DNA of 64,000 nucleotides, taken from NCBI GenBank assembly GCA_022497145.1, contig MU385855.1:1302001-1366000 (forward strand), written 5' to 3'. This document shows, piece after piece, positions 47,301 through 59,163 of this stretch. The translations under genes and the position numbers were made by a program. The notes beneath the pieces were generated by a model that was given only the letters and a program-made list of their open reading frames with translations, did no database searches and was not told the origin of the DNA. Position 1 is the stretch's first letter. Every line of letters begins with the position of its first letter. The stretch comes from Rostrohypoxylon terebratum. Its lineage: Eukaryota; Ascomycota; Sordariomycetes; Xylariales; Hypoxylaceae.

Positions 47301-48006
47301 GCTTTTTATTTTCCCATGGAGGTGGCTGTGAGCTGCTTAAGTAGGTACCTACCTAGGTAGGTATTGTAGTCGGGATCGCCTGGGGACGCTCATAAGTTGA
47401 TGCAATCCGGTGGTCCGTTTACTCTCTTGTAGGGCTGAGAGCGTGATACGTAATATATTGACGACCAGTGAGTCTCTTCTTACTAGAACACTATAGGAGC
47501 TATATCTTGAAAACCCTTTCAATCCAGAGAAATAGCCATAGAGAAAAGAGGCGATGGAATAGCTGTGTATCATGAGTAAGAGCAGGACTGCTTTCAATAC
47601 AATACAAGGCTGGCGGTTCAGGGGTGATCTAGCCTCAAGCCGCAACCATCACATTTGTCCTATGTTCTATTCCATAACGTAGCAGGAACTATTGATTTCT
47701 GGCATTTGCTTAAGGCATGACAAGCGCTTCCCTAATAGTCTGGTTGTGGTATTTCCGACCCCAAGAGAAGTTTTTGTAACACCCCGTATGGTCCCTACCT
47801 AGGTCATAGGTAGTCTTGGTCTTCTACCATGGCACTCTCATTGGCGTTGATAGCCAACCGTACGTTAATGATCGTTTGGTAGTTTGGTTGAAGGATGCGG
47901 AGTAAGCCAAATTCATGCAATGCGCGTCCGTCACGAGGCAATCCTTCGGTTTCACGTGGCATCGTTGCTAATATTGCACATAAGAATACATACCTCTATG
48001 TAGGTG

Positions 48007-48030
48007 GGTAGGTAGGTAGGTAGGTAGGTA
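48007..48030. repeat. (GGTA)6 microsatellite
   Basis: Six perfect tandem copies of GGTA in intergenic DNA, followed by TATATATG. The unit is the same as the half-site found in the dispersed palindromes. Confidence 0.9.
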
Positions 48031-49630
48031 TATATGTGTTGCAACACAACATAATATAACATAACAAAACACAGCATGACGTTTTCCTAAGCATTGTTTT
48101 AAATTTGATCATTTACGTATGTGGTATGATATATGTAAGTGCTTCCAAGATGATCGTGGAACAACTAGCAGCACGTTGTACGTCAGGTTTAGCCGCCAGG
48201 AATGATCATCTAAATATGTATCTCAGTCTCTAATACCGCATGTCATGTATCATAGCGCCACATACCACACATGTATTTGCACAAACAAAATTCCCCATTC
48301 TTCCAGGGTTTTTTTTTCACTTTCATTCTTACACAAGTTTCTTCCAATACATGCACTATGTATTGCGTATCGATACGCTCATAATAATGAATCCATCATA
48401 TTTATCGGGGTTCAACTTTGGCCTCATGCTCATGTCGGATGTGGGTTCAGGGTTCAGGGTTCTAACTAAAATTGTACATACACTAATACATAATAGTACA
48501 TACATCCATCGATACATGCCTGCCCAGTACGTACGTAAATATCGCCCCTATTAAACTTTCAAGGTTCCATTACCAGATTCTTTTTTTAGAATGAAACTAG
48601 GTAGCCGAGATGCGTAAAGTGACCAATGAAAAACTGGCAAAGACATACTAGCCACTTTAGTAAACCCAGATCCCAATCCCGGGGTCTTCAACTTAAACGC
48701 GCACAGACTCAATTTGCCAAAGACTCTAGAACCAACAAGCTCTAAGTACATACTACATACTATGTAGTATGTAGTAGCAATCCACTCACTTAACCCTTAC
48801 ACACACATCACGAACCGTCCTGTTGTCTCACAATTTCCAATAATCATTCATAATTTGACTATTAACTCTATCCCTCGAAGTGTTACATAGTAGAAAACAC
48901 CCGGTAACAAGGTACGTAGTTCCACTGAAATTATAATTTGATTGGTTCAAAAAGTCTTAGTGGGACGACTTTCTTAAATTTCAATTGGATGTATTCTTTG
49001 ATGTTCAAGAAAATCCATGTATTTGCTGTTTTCTGGTACTTCAGGAGATAGCTCTGTAATTCTGTAATTCTGTAATTCTGTAACCTTGTGCTCCCCGATG
49101 ATCATGGAATGGATATTGGATAGGTATCGTCGAGCTTGATACCATGTCCATCATGGAATCCCTGGCTTGCAATGTTGCCCGACTTGCTTGCGCAAGGTCA
49201 CAGATTGGATGTATTTTCTACGAGGGTAGCACTCGAATCTCCATCAATTAGAATTCGGATGCTTGAGCCTTGTATTGAACTATGGGACTGTGTTGTAACC
49301 CGAGCAAAGCAGCTCCCAGTTCCCAGCTCACAACTTCTTGCCCGACTCCGCATATTACCGGCCGCCCGATCGTCTCTTTTCTTCCTCCCCGCCGAGACCA
49401 CTCCGAAGACTTTGGGATTCCTGGGACCTAGGGTCCTAGGCACCACCGAAGATCCTTGAATTTTGCGGCTCACTGCGTTCCACGCAAGTCTCACGTCTCT
49501 TTGCTCTCCTTGCGTCGCACCCAGCTTACAAGAGATATTGACCGCCTCGCCCTTTCGGACATGTGCGAAGCTTAAACCTCATAAAACGTAGCTGTATTTG
49601 GCACATACCGCCGCTCCATCCAAAATGCAT

Positions 49631-49660
49631 ACCTAGGTACCTAGGTCCTAGGTCCTAGGT
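49631..49660. repeat. CCTAGG/GTACC palindromic motif, expanded copy
   Basis: The longest copy in the window: ACCTAGGTACCTAGGT followed by two further CCTAGGT units, about 30 bp in all, without an open reading frame. Confidence 0.75.
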
Positions 49661-52256
49661 AAGTATTATATTAATGATGATGGTGATGGTGATGTTGCTG
49701 TTGTTACGCGCAGAGTCAGAAATGGACCAGCAAATCTGACCAAGCCACCAATGAAGCTTTCCCATTGGCACTACTACCTACTTGATGCCACTACACATTT
49801 TCACAGCATGGCATTATGGGTCGCTGCGGTAGAAGGGCGGTGCATTGGTATTATTATTTGTAAAATAGGTCAAAGATGCGATTGGTTGATTTTGGGGTTT
49901 ATGCAGACGCAGACGTGTTACGGCTGTGCAAGAGTTGTGCAGATAATTAAGATCATTTCGATCATTTCGATCAAGTAAGGTAGGTTATTAACCCGCAAGG
50001 TGCTTAGCGAAGAGCACTATTCTGCTAGGCTACCAAGATCGGATGTCTGAAACCTCCACAGCTAAGATGACGATGGCTTCGATGAGTTCGGAAAGATATC
50101 CATTCTACGTACACTACATACATACTACTACTACTACTAGTACTGTACACTACACTATATCGGCGGGGACATAACAGTGAAGCGTCCTAGCTCTTTAGGT
50201 ACCATCTAGCGTCCTCCGCTTTAGCCATGCTTCGGTCTGCCGTTCCGCACTAACACTACCGAATTCTAGACCCGCACCTAGGCGTTCTCAGCACATATTC
50301 TCGTCTCTCTTTACTACATTTAGAAATCCCCGACGTTATACTCTAGCCTTAGGGCATAGCTCGTGAACTAAGAAACGCGTGAGCCTGTAGCTTTAGACGT
50401 GAGACACCACCGTAGTAAGTATCAATGGATCGAATTCCAGAAGGTTAATTCGGTATGCCATCGGTATGTCATCGGAAGCCTTCTCACCTTCCCGGACACC
50501 AGTCGACAAAAGTACACACAAATTTGCCTGGAGGATGGATGCTCTAGATTGGTCTTGAAATCCTCTCGAACCATGTGAGCTAGAAACAACCGAACCGGAA
50601 CGAACAAATACTTCGGGAGAAATAAATTTTAAGGAAAAGAAATGGGAGAAAGAAAAAAAAGGAACCGTGGATTATCTGGAATGCTTTCCTGGTCAAGAAT
50701 TCTTCTACAGGTACCTAAGACCTAATACTAGTAGGTGCATATGAAAAAGCAACGAGCAATCGCTGCAAAATCAGGATACGATAAGACCTCGTCATCTTTA
50801 CAAAGATGAGGTCAACTAAGCATACCGTAACAAGGTAATAATGCATGAATGAGACATGCTTGTGTATTATGGATGCTTGGAAGCTTCATTCCTCATATCA
50901 TTGGTTTCTGTGTAGTTTGAATTGATGAAGGTTAATCTAATATGTCATTCAATTGGGGATGTAGGCGAACTAGATCGTGACTTCAACTGATCTAAGACTA
51001 CAAGGTTCCAGACACTGATCTCTGGGTGTGGTTATTTTTTTCTTTTTTTTTCTATTTTGTTTCCCCCCTTCTTCCCCCTAGGGCTAGTACAAATGGAGTA
51101 CTATTGTCCTCGCCAAAGGTCTGGAGGGCGAGAGAATGCACAAATTGGAACCTGCAGTGATCTTTTGAGGTGGACCCTGAACACTTTCATCCAATCAATG
51201 ATCAAGCAAGACAGCTCCTAGCTACTACTAGAGAAGCGTGTAAACACAAATATGTCGGTATGTACATACCTCGATGCCCTACAAGCATGGATAGCTGGAG
51301 GTAGGCTGGCCCACCACCTACCGATACCGAGGACGCGACATCAGTGAAGGTGGTGGGCAAGGTGGGCGAGATGTCTGATGGACAGCACCCACGAGCCACT
51401 TTCCGTCCCGTACCTCTTATTCGCAAGACCCAACGGCGGCCGAGATACCCACCTGAGACTATACCCATGCAGGTTACTAGCGCGGTGAAATCTGCTTTGA
51501 TGCTGACAGCACAGTACCGTCTCTCGTATAAGCCACTATGTACAAAGTGATCAAGGGCCTTCCCCCCCCCACTCCACCTAAATATCATGGGGGTAATGAT
51601 TTACCAAGGCGGTACCAAAGTATTTTTCAGAGTACGTACCCAAATTACCGTTTAGATAGACCCCTGGTCTTATACCATGGTACATGGCACCGCCTCGATC
51701 AATGCTTCTGCCCTATGGGAGATCTACGTACCCTTCAAGACACACGGCTATGGATGTTCTTGTAAAGCCCAAGTGTATATAGGAATCTGAAGCCCCCAAA
51801 AGCTTCATCTGTTCCTAGCTTCTGCCCCCATCTCCATGATCACGGAACACGCCAAACTCCCTTTCCGTCTTGCTTCATATCCTTCCCTTTGGTTGTGTCA
51901 GTCACTTATTGCCTAGCAATACATACATATGACAGAGGCTTTGCCCTTCCCGAAGCCTTACTTCACTAATCCACCAAGGATATTCTCCAGCCTATCGCTA
52001 TTCGTAACCTCGTCGTGTGAGGTCGTATGTTAAGGGACCGATAAGCTTAGAAGGCGAACGCATGACGAATTTGGACGCGCGAACTCTCATTTCAACTGTA
52101 ACTTGAGCTTCGCGACTTACAGAAAACCTCACGCTCGCTTTTCCTCGTCCTCAATTACACCTATCAGTCCTTCTAGTGCCCCTCTTTACGAGCACCCTGA
52201 CGCCGGACGCCTCAATCGCACTGCACAGCTAGCTATCCTGATACAGTTATATAGAT

Positions 52257-52318
52257 GTAAGCTTTTGCCTGATCGCAACCAACTTGACTCTTCACCTCCG
52301 ACTTCTTCTGTGTCCTAG
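52257..52318 (+). other. Probable 5' UTR intron of the zinc-finger gene
   Basis: A GTAAGC donor, a CTTGACTC branch-like site and a TCCTAG acceptor bound 62 nt, about 110 nt before the start codon. Splicing would remove an ATG-TAA start-stop element formed at the donor (52255-52260). No transcript evidence is available. Confidence 0.4.
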
Positions 52319-52430
52319 CCGAGACACTGACACTGGGGGAAAGACTTAGTTCAAGCATTTCTGCTTGTAATTTCTGCTTGTATACAGCGCGCACCTTCTC
52401 GGGAACATCAGGAATAGAACGAAACAAAAA

Positions 52431-54727
52431 ATGGCAGCATTGGTCGTCGACCAATCTTACAACATGTTCCCCGGTCGAGAGCATGATTTCATGCTCTACC
52501 CCGAATCTCACCACGCGCACCACGCTCACCATGCTCACCATGCTCACCACACCAACTACGCCTCTCCACCGCTAGACATGCACATGAGCCCAAGCGGTTT
52601 TGGCGGTATACCGCGAAGCGTACAAGAAGATTTCCCGCCGACAACGGGATACGAAGTCAACCCGGCATACTCGAATGCGCAACATTTCATGTACGACAGA
52701 ACGTCTCCCGGCGTGTTTGGCGAGGATGGTGAAATGCCGATACCACCTTCAAACATCTCGACGGCATCAGCTCCTTCGGCAGCGTCATCGACGGTTGGAT
52801 CGCCAAGCTCTAACCACGGTCAATTGGCATTCTTTCCCGAATACCAAGCAAACGCGCTCGGTGTGCACCCTGGGATTGTTGGGTCGAGTGATTACATGAC
52901 GGGAACAGAATACACGGCCTTCTCCGGTTCAGGTATGGAAGAATTCAGCATGCCTTTTGATAAACAAGCTGGTTTTGTTGGTGAGTTGGCGCGGGTCTCA
53001 TTTTAGATGTTGCCTACCTTTAAGCCGCGACCTTTCTCGATGTGTGTTTTGAGAGATTGACGTCGACTTGTTGGTTGTTGGTTGTTTTAAAAAGTTGATT
53101 GTTGATGATAACTTGAATCTTATCATTGACTAAGTCAACTAAAAATCAATTTACCAAATCAAAAAGTCAAATGTCAGTCTCGCAATGCCATTGCACAACC
53201 AACATTGGGGAAGGAACATACACACAAGACATAATCATCTTGTTTCTTTCCTACAGTTTTTTTTTTTTTTTGCCCTCTTTCTCTTTCTCCTTCTCTTTCT
53301 TTTCCTAAAAAAGGCGTAGTGGAAACTCTGTTTTGCTGACGGTCAGCTCTTTAGATCCTTCCATGATACATCCCGACATCCGCGGACCCCCAATGGCTCC
53401 ACCAATGCAGGGATACGACCAGAACAGCTTCTCACCTCAAAACCCTTATCCTCATTCACCTGCTCTATCCGGTCCTGCTTCTCCAGCACCAGCCATGCGC
53501 AACGGAAGCCAGTCCCCCTACATGCATGGATACCAACAGTACAGCCCTTTCCAAGCACCACCGCCGGCACCTAGACGACAAAGTCTCTCCTCTTACCAAT
53601 CGCACGGTTCCCACGATTACGCGTACAACAGCGACGAGTCCGAGAAGAAGCAGAGATGTCCTCACCCCGACTGTGGGAAGGTCTTCAAAGATCTGAAGGC
53701 GCACATGCTAACTCACCAGCATGAAAGGCCTGAAAAGTGCCCCATTCAGACGTGTGAATACCATATCAAGGGTTTCGCTCGTAAATATGACAAGAACCGA
53801 CACACATTGACCCATTATAAGGGTACTATGGTGTGTGGCTTTTGTCCTGGGTCCGGATCGGCAGCTGAGAAGTCCTTCAACAGAGCGGACGTCTTCAAGA
53901 GGCATCTTACAGCTGTCCACAACGTTGAGCAGACTCCGCCCAACGGCAGGAAGAAGGCCGCAAACTCGGCGAACAATGGCAAGAAGTTGACTGGGTATGC
54001 GCCGGATGCTACAGGCAAGTGTTCGACATGTTCGGCCACTTTCTCCAGCGCCCAGGACTTCTACGAGCATCTAGACGACTGTGTCCTGCGCATCGTACAG
54101 CAGGAAGACCCCGCCGAAGCCATTAACGCAAAGCGGCTAGCCGAGGTGGAGAACGACGAGGATGTTCACCAGACTCTAGAAAAGAACGCACTACCCACGA
54201 CAACACAGACTGTCTCCAATTCTGAAGACGAAGAGGATGAGGAGATGGCCGGAGACGACGACGACCTCGCTGATGAGGATCACAAGTCGAGGAAGCCAAC
54301 TTCTCCAACGAAGAGGAAGGGGAACCCACCTAACGGTGTTCAGAAGTCTAGGGGAATGACACATTCGCGGGGTGGCATGCCATTATCAAGTAAGAGCAAG
54401 AGCCGCAAGAACCGACGCGACTACCCTTCATCATGGGGATTCGATAAGGGTCAGATGACGATGAAGAAGCGAGTGATGGCCGTTTTTGACGGCCCCCGCC
54501 GATTGGCCAAGGACGACATGATGCTCTCCACCGAACATGAGGTCCGCCTTAAGCTTTCCGACGGCAAGTCCTACGTGACGGACCTCGACGTCAACACCAT
54601 GAGGCGTGCCGAAGGATTCCTCAGCGCTACCGAGGAGGAGAAAGGACTCTGGATATCAGATGACCCGACTGACGAAGAGAGGGCGCGCATGGCGGAATAC
54701 AATCACCACCGACACCTCCAACATTGA
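52431..54727 (+). CDS. C2H2 zinc-finger transcription factor with His-Ala repeat (2 exons, 640 aa)
   Basis: Exons are 52431-52980 and 53355-54727. The 374-nt intron (GTGAGT donor, GCTGAC branch site, CTTTAG acceptor) is the longest inferred in the window; the nearer CAG acceptor would bring a stop codon into frame. The start is ATG 52431 (MAALVVDQSYNMF). Residues 27-40 form a His-His-Ala repeat coded by imperfect 9-bp units. Residues 184-280 are Pro/Ser/Gln-rich. Zinc fingers lie at about 285-304 (CPHPDCGKVFKDLKAHMLTH), 312-337 (C-x4-C, then H-x3-H) and 344-372 (CGFC to HLTAVH), and a fourth C-x2-C-H-C knot is at 406-426. An acidic stretch (EDEEDEEMAGDDDD) and a basic tail follow. It is a fungal DNA-binding regulator of unknown target; I do not recognise the orthologue with confidence. 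Confidence 0.88.
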
Positions 54728-55557
54728 TCCAGGCGTATATATATCACAACTTCATACTAGTGTATCGGTATAGTACATCATTCATGACGATTGAGACGAA
54801 GAACGGGATAGCATAGCTGGCGCAAGGTCTATTGTCTATTGTACATTGGGGCACTTATAACGGGCATATAAAAACTTATAATGGGGTTTTCCTTTTTCTC
54901 ATGCCGGAGGAGAGAGGCCTACCGACGATCTATAGAAGGTGAGACGACGGAAGCGTCTCAAGGATGACTATATCTACGGCAGCCCAAATAAGGGGCTTGG
55001 CTCCTTTTTCAGTCTCGGGTATATTTTGGTATATTTTGGTATATTTTGTAGTTGATGATCTGTATTGATACCCTGTCATATTTTACGCTCATAACGGCGT
55101 CGCAAATGTCGAGAATATTGGCGTTGTTCTTGAATAGAGAAATGCCTCGCTTCTGCCGCATTTTCACTCCTCTGACCGCTCCTTTGCTCGATGTGACACT
55201 GATTGCGCATGTGAATGTTATCTGATCAGATATACAGTGCTTACTGCTAACCTTAGGCTTGAAGCTTAAGCTACCTAATTGCTACGGTTCTCCTGCTTTG
55301 GAGGGTTTTCAGATATGGTCTTGCTAGCTGAAATATAGACTAATGGCCATATCGGGTCATGCAAACCCCAGATCTCGATCGAGCGTCGAATCTTGACGTA
55401 TCGCGGAGCGCATCAACTACTATCAGCCACCAAAAGACCACATATATAACCTATATAACCTTACATAGTACACATATACGTATGTGTATAGGTAGTAGGT
55501 ATGCACTTACATGCAATAAGTGATAAGACATCACTTGACACGATCCGATTGGGAAGA

Positions 55558-55580
55558 TACCTAGGTCCTAGGCCCTAGGG
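55558..55580. repeat. CCTAGG palindromic motif
   Basis: TACCTAGGTCCTAGGCCCTA followed by GGG. It lies in the gap right of the zinc-finger gene. Confidence 0.7.
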
Positions 55581-57529
55581 GATCGGTATCCAGCGAGTCC
55601 TTCTTTTCTTGCCTAAAACGATAGGGGAGGGTTGACTGACCGCATCTATATGCGCGTATATATGCAAGCTGAAACAGCACATCTCATTTCCTAGATGGTC
55701 GCGGTTGCAGCGTGTGCGGCCAGTAATGAGATGCGGACGGAGAATAGGGATTTGTTGATGGAGATGATGGATGGAGAGGTACCACCGCAATTGGACGAGG
55801 GGCGGTTAATGCTGTCATGCTGACAAAGTGGGCAACCGGCAACCCTTCGACGAAGGAAGAAGCGCGCGCGCACCACTCAACCACTAGAGTGATGTACCTT
55901 CCTACCACGCAGACGGGTGCAGATGGGTGCAGACGGTGCAGACGGCGCAAACCATCCATGGATGCAGTGGCGACCCGATGTAGAGGCCTCCCCCCTTTCC
56001 GCGGATTTAGACCGTGGCTTGGGATCAGGTACAAGTACCGTTTCGCGTGAACCGCAACTACCTAGCCTAGTAGGACCTAGGTATTGTACAATACTGTGGA
56101 AGATGTACACTGCTTGAGGCGCAGCACCCGCTACCACGTGTGTGTTAGGGTGACGGCGTGTGGTTATTAGCGGGCAAGGTGGGAAAGAGTAGCCCTAGGG
56201 TAGCCCTAGAGATTGACTGACAGTTGCCCTACCGTCACAGATTCCGCCTGTCTACCCAATCAGGAAGGTTGGGGGTTTCTTTTTTTTTTTCACACTTAAG
56301 CGGTGAAGGGGCGCAGCATCTTATTTGCATCAGTCCGCAAGCATGACGTAACTTTAAGTTGCTTCGTACATACCCACGTATATCTGTAAGGGCGATACAT
56401 GTATGTATGTCAGTTGCGTCCCTATACCTTACGATCATACACCCCATATGTAGGTATGTACTCTTAAACGTGTGGCGTACACCGTACGGCAATGTCCATG
56501 ACCAAGATTACCTAATACGGATAGTGATCATACATAGTAGTATTATCACGGAAAGCTGCCGTACGGTATTACTTATGCGTATTTGTCCGTCCGATAGTCC
56601 TGCCGGAGGTATGGATACGTACTCACTAAAGTCTAATCTTACATACTGGGTACAATACAATACACCCAGCCTACTTACTGCTACTACTAGTAGTACTACT
56701 AGGTAGGTAGGAGGTGGTAGTAGTAGTAGCAGCAAGGTAAGAACTACTGCGTAGGCGTCAAGCCACGGAGCCGACAGCCCCGGAGGAATACAATCAGCAA
56801 TGCGCTAGCAAAGTTTAGTTACTATAATCTCCACCTGGGCTTTCCTAGGCTTTACTAGCCTTTCCGTGACTTTTAAACAGAGCGAATCGTTAAAGATCAA
56901 TCCGAAACACGGCCCCTCTAATGTACTCGTACTACGTACTTTAATATACTATGTAGAATGTATCAAGCCATCTACAATCTACAACATCCACACCCACATT
57001 CACATTCACACCACATCCACACAACCAACATCCACACAATATCCACACAACATCCACTCATCCACAACACCATCATCGCTACCTACTACTAGGTGATTGA
57101 TCATTGTTGAATGTTCACCTCAAAACGGATACTCCTAATACGGTCGGCAGCGCCGTCGACGTGCATAAGATCGTACAAGCCATACAAGCCATACAAGCCA
57201 CCGGACATCTAGCGTAAGTCGATGTGCGGCACATACGTACTCTGCATACTACTACATAGATGATAGCACTAATGATTAGGTATTTAGGTATTCTGCACTT
57301 CTGTTTCTCAAGCGCGTCTAGCCTAGGAGTTCGCGACTTTAGAATTAGAAGCCTAGACGGTACCGTTCATGTCGATGTTCCTGTCGATGTTATCCTAGCA
57401 CTGTCGCACAACATTCCCGGGTCTTACTCTAGCAATCTGGTCATCTGTCGTATTGATCCTCTATTTTTATTCCTTTTTCCAATTCACTTTATTCTTTCCC
57501 TCTCTCTACCTGGTTTCCCTTTTGCTGCC

Positions 57530-57590
57530 CCTCTCCCCTCTCCTCTCCTCTCCCCTCCCCTCCCCTCCCCTCCCCCTCTCTTCACCCACC
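57530..57590. repeat. Polypyrimidine (CCCCT)n tract
   Basis: A C/T-only run of CCCCT and CTCCT units on the plus strand. It lies about 650 bp before the methyltransferase start and may reflect a promoter or leader pyrimidine tract. Confidence 0.7.
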
Positions 57591-58248
57591 CAATCCCCTG
57601 ATTTTTTTTCTTAAATTCTAAAAATTGCGGGGAGGAAAGGAGTTCAAGTTGTGACTACCTACTAAAAGTAGTGAAATCGCGTTTTTACTCCGGTCTTCCC
57701 CCTATCTAGCCTCTTTTCTTTCCGCGCCGCGAGGGTATGGACGGATTATTTTCCGTTTTCCAATGGACGCCCGGATGTTATCATCGACAGCACATCCACA
57801 TGTGCACATTATTACCTAGTAGTACATACCCTATAACGCTACCTACCTAGCAGTACGCGTAACCTATGCCTTAGGTACCTACATATATGTAGATTATTAT
57901 ACCAGGATGCCTTACCCAACTCCACCCGGCCGAGAGAGACATCGAACTAGTAGTATTTCCGCATTTGCAGCCCAAGCCCAAACCCCTCAACTCCTACCCT
58001 AGCCTCTCAGACTTGCACATAGAGTCATACCTAGTAGACAAACTACCCGATTAGGTACCTAGGCTTATTATTACCTACGCCACTCCGATGCGGACACGAG
58101 AAAAACGGAATCCGAACCTGAGCGAATATCCCTGCTTTGAGCCTCAAGATAATTCCCTCCTTGCGTTCTTCCCCTCGGACCCCTCCTAAACTCGCTAAGA
58201 CGGTAGGAACATAGGTGATAGACACTACATACCGAGGTAACTTAGGGA

Positions 58249-59163
58249 ATGGCGCTCACGAGCCGCATTTCCTTGCAAGGTCCTCCCACCTCAGAACCTG
58301 AGGATTTCCTGAGCTCCTCTCTGGGCGTTATATTCCCGGACGATGTGACGAACCAGCACGGAGACGCGGAGCACTCCCTCGCATACGTCTCCCCGCACCT
58401 TCCCCGACCCCTGCATATCGCCCTCGCGGACCCGGACCAGGAGAGCGACCGCAAGCTCTTCTCCCACTACCTATGGAATGCGAGCCTACTGCTTGCCGAA
58501 TTTGTCGAGGCCGGCTCCTTAAGGTTACCCCTAACTGTCGGTAGGGGCGACCTTCGGGTCTCCGACTTCGATGTCACGGGGCTCACATGCCTAGAACTAG
58601 GCGCCGGTACCGCGCTTCCGAGCCTTATGGCCGCGCTGCTAGGGGCCTCGGATGTAATGGTGACCGACTACCCATCCGAGACCGTGCTTACCACTTTGCG
58701 TAAGAACGTCACGGCGAACGCTAAGCCAGAGCACTCGCCTCACCAGACCCTCGCACCTGTTGCAGTCGAGGGACATTCATGGGGAGAGCTGACTACGCCT
58801 CTCGCTACTGCTCAAAGGGGCCATTTCGACCGCGTTTTCGTATGCGATTGCCTATGGATGCCATGGCAGCACGCAAACCTGCATCGGTCCATAGCCTGGT
58901 TCCTCAAGTCCAGGTCTGACTCCTCGTCTGCGCGGGCCTGGGTGGTGGCGGGGTTCCACACCGGCCGCGTCAAGATGCGCGGCTTCTTCGAGCCCGCTGC
59001 TCTCGCTGAGGCCGGTCTCGAGGTCGAGAGTCTCTGGGAGCGCGACTGTGACGGGGTCGAACGCGAGTGGGTCTGGGATCGCGGCCAGGAGGACGTTAGC
59101 GAGCGGAAGCGCTGGCTAGTTGTCGGCGTGCTGCAGCGGAGGGGGGAAGTGGTAGAGGGGTGA
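58249..59163 (+). CDS. Family 16-type (NNT1/EFM7-like) AdoMet-dependent methyltransferase (single exon, 304 aa)
   Basis: The start is ATG 58249 (MALTSRISLQGPP). The AdoMet-binding motif I is CLELGAGTALPSLMAALLGA at 114-133, followed by the acidic residue of VMVTDYPS at 140. The N-terminal segment LFSHYLWNASLLLAEF and the post-II motif VFVCDCLWMPWQH are typical of the fungal proteins named nicotinamide N-methyltransferase-like or lysine methyltransferase family 16. Yeast Nnt1/Efm7 modifies the N terminus and a lysine of translation factor eEF1A, so a protein substrate is more likely than nicotinamide, but this is inferred from family. At 304 residues it is longer than the yeast protein, mostly through an N-terminal extension. 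Codon use is GC-rich compared with its flanks, as expected of a real coding exon in this genome. Confidence 0.88.
   Translation: MALTSRISLQGPPTSEPEDFLSSSLGVIFPDDVTNQHGDAEHSLAYVSPHLPRPLHIALADPDQESDRKLFSHYLWNASLLLAEFVEAGSLRLPLTVGRGDLRVSDFDVTGLTCLELGAGTALPSLMAALLGASDVMVTDYPSETVLTTLRKNVTANAKPEHSPHQTLAPVAVEGHSWGELTTPLATAQRGHFDRVFVCDCLWMPWQHANLHRSIAWFLKSRSDSSSARAWVVAGFHTGRVKMRGFFEPAALAEAGLEVESLWERDCDGVEREWVWDRGQEDVSERKRWLVVGVLQRRGEVVEG

Larger units (their letters stand above)
32676..52430. other. 19.7-kb region without a convincing gene
   Basis: Both strands were read for long frames, family motifs and spliceable exons, and nothing reaches the standard of a gene. The longest open frames (40117-40491 plus, 124 aa; 45007-45405 plus, 132 aa; 51202-51588 minus, 128 aa) show no recognisable family. 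The region holds a 288-bp inverted-repeat element (42117-42404), a probable copia remnant (about 36130-36450), microsatellites (37120-37152, 40723-40762, 48007-48030), and a high density of CCTAGG/GTACC and TAGTAC/GTACTA palindromes. By eye it is not extremely AT-rich. Confidence 0.6.
54728..58248. other. 3.5-kb intergenic region
   Basis: I see no gene. Contents include a 10-bp repeat of GTATATTTTG in three copies near 55020-55048, the palindromic motif at 55558, a block of CCACA/CATCC repeats at 56985-57070, a 9-bp repeat ending TACAAGCC at 57173-57200, a long polypyrimidine CCCCT tract at 57530-57590, and short TAGTAC palindromes throughout. The right end should carry the promoter of the methyltransferase gene. 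Confidence 0.55.

Noticed and set aside
51202..51588. 128-aa open frame on the minus strand
   Set aside because: No family resemblance and no promoter or intron signals; probably chance.
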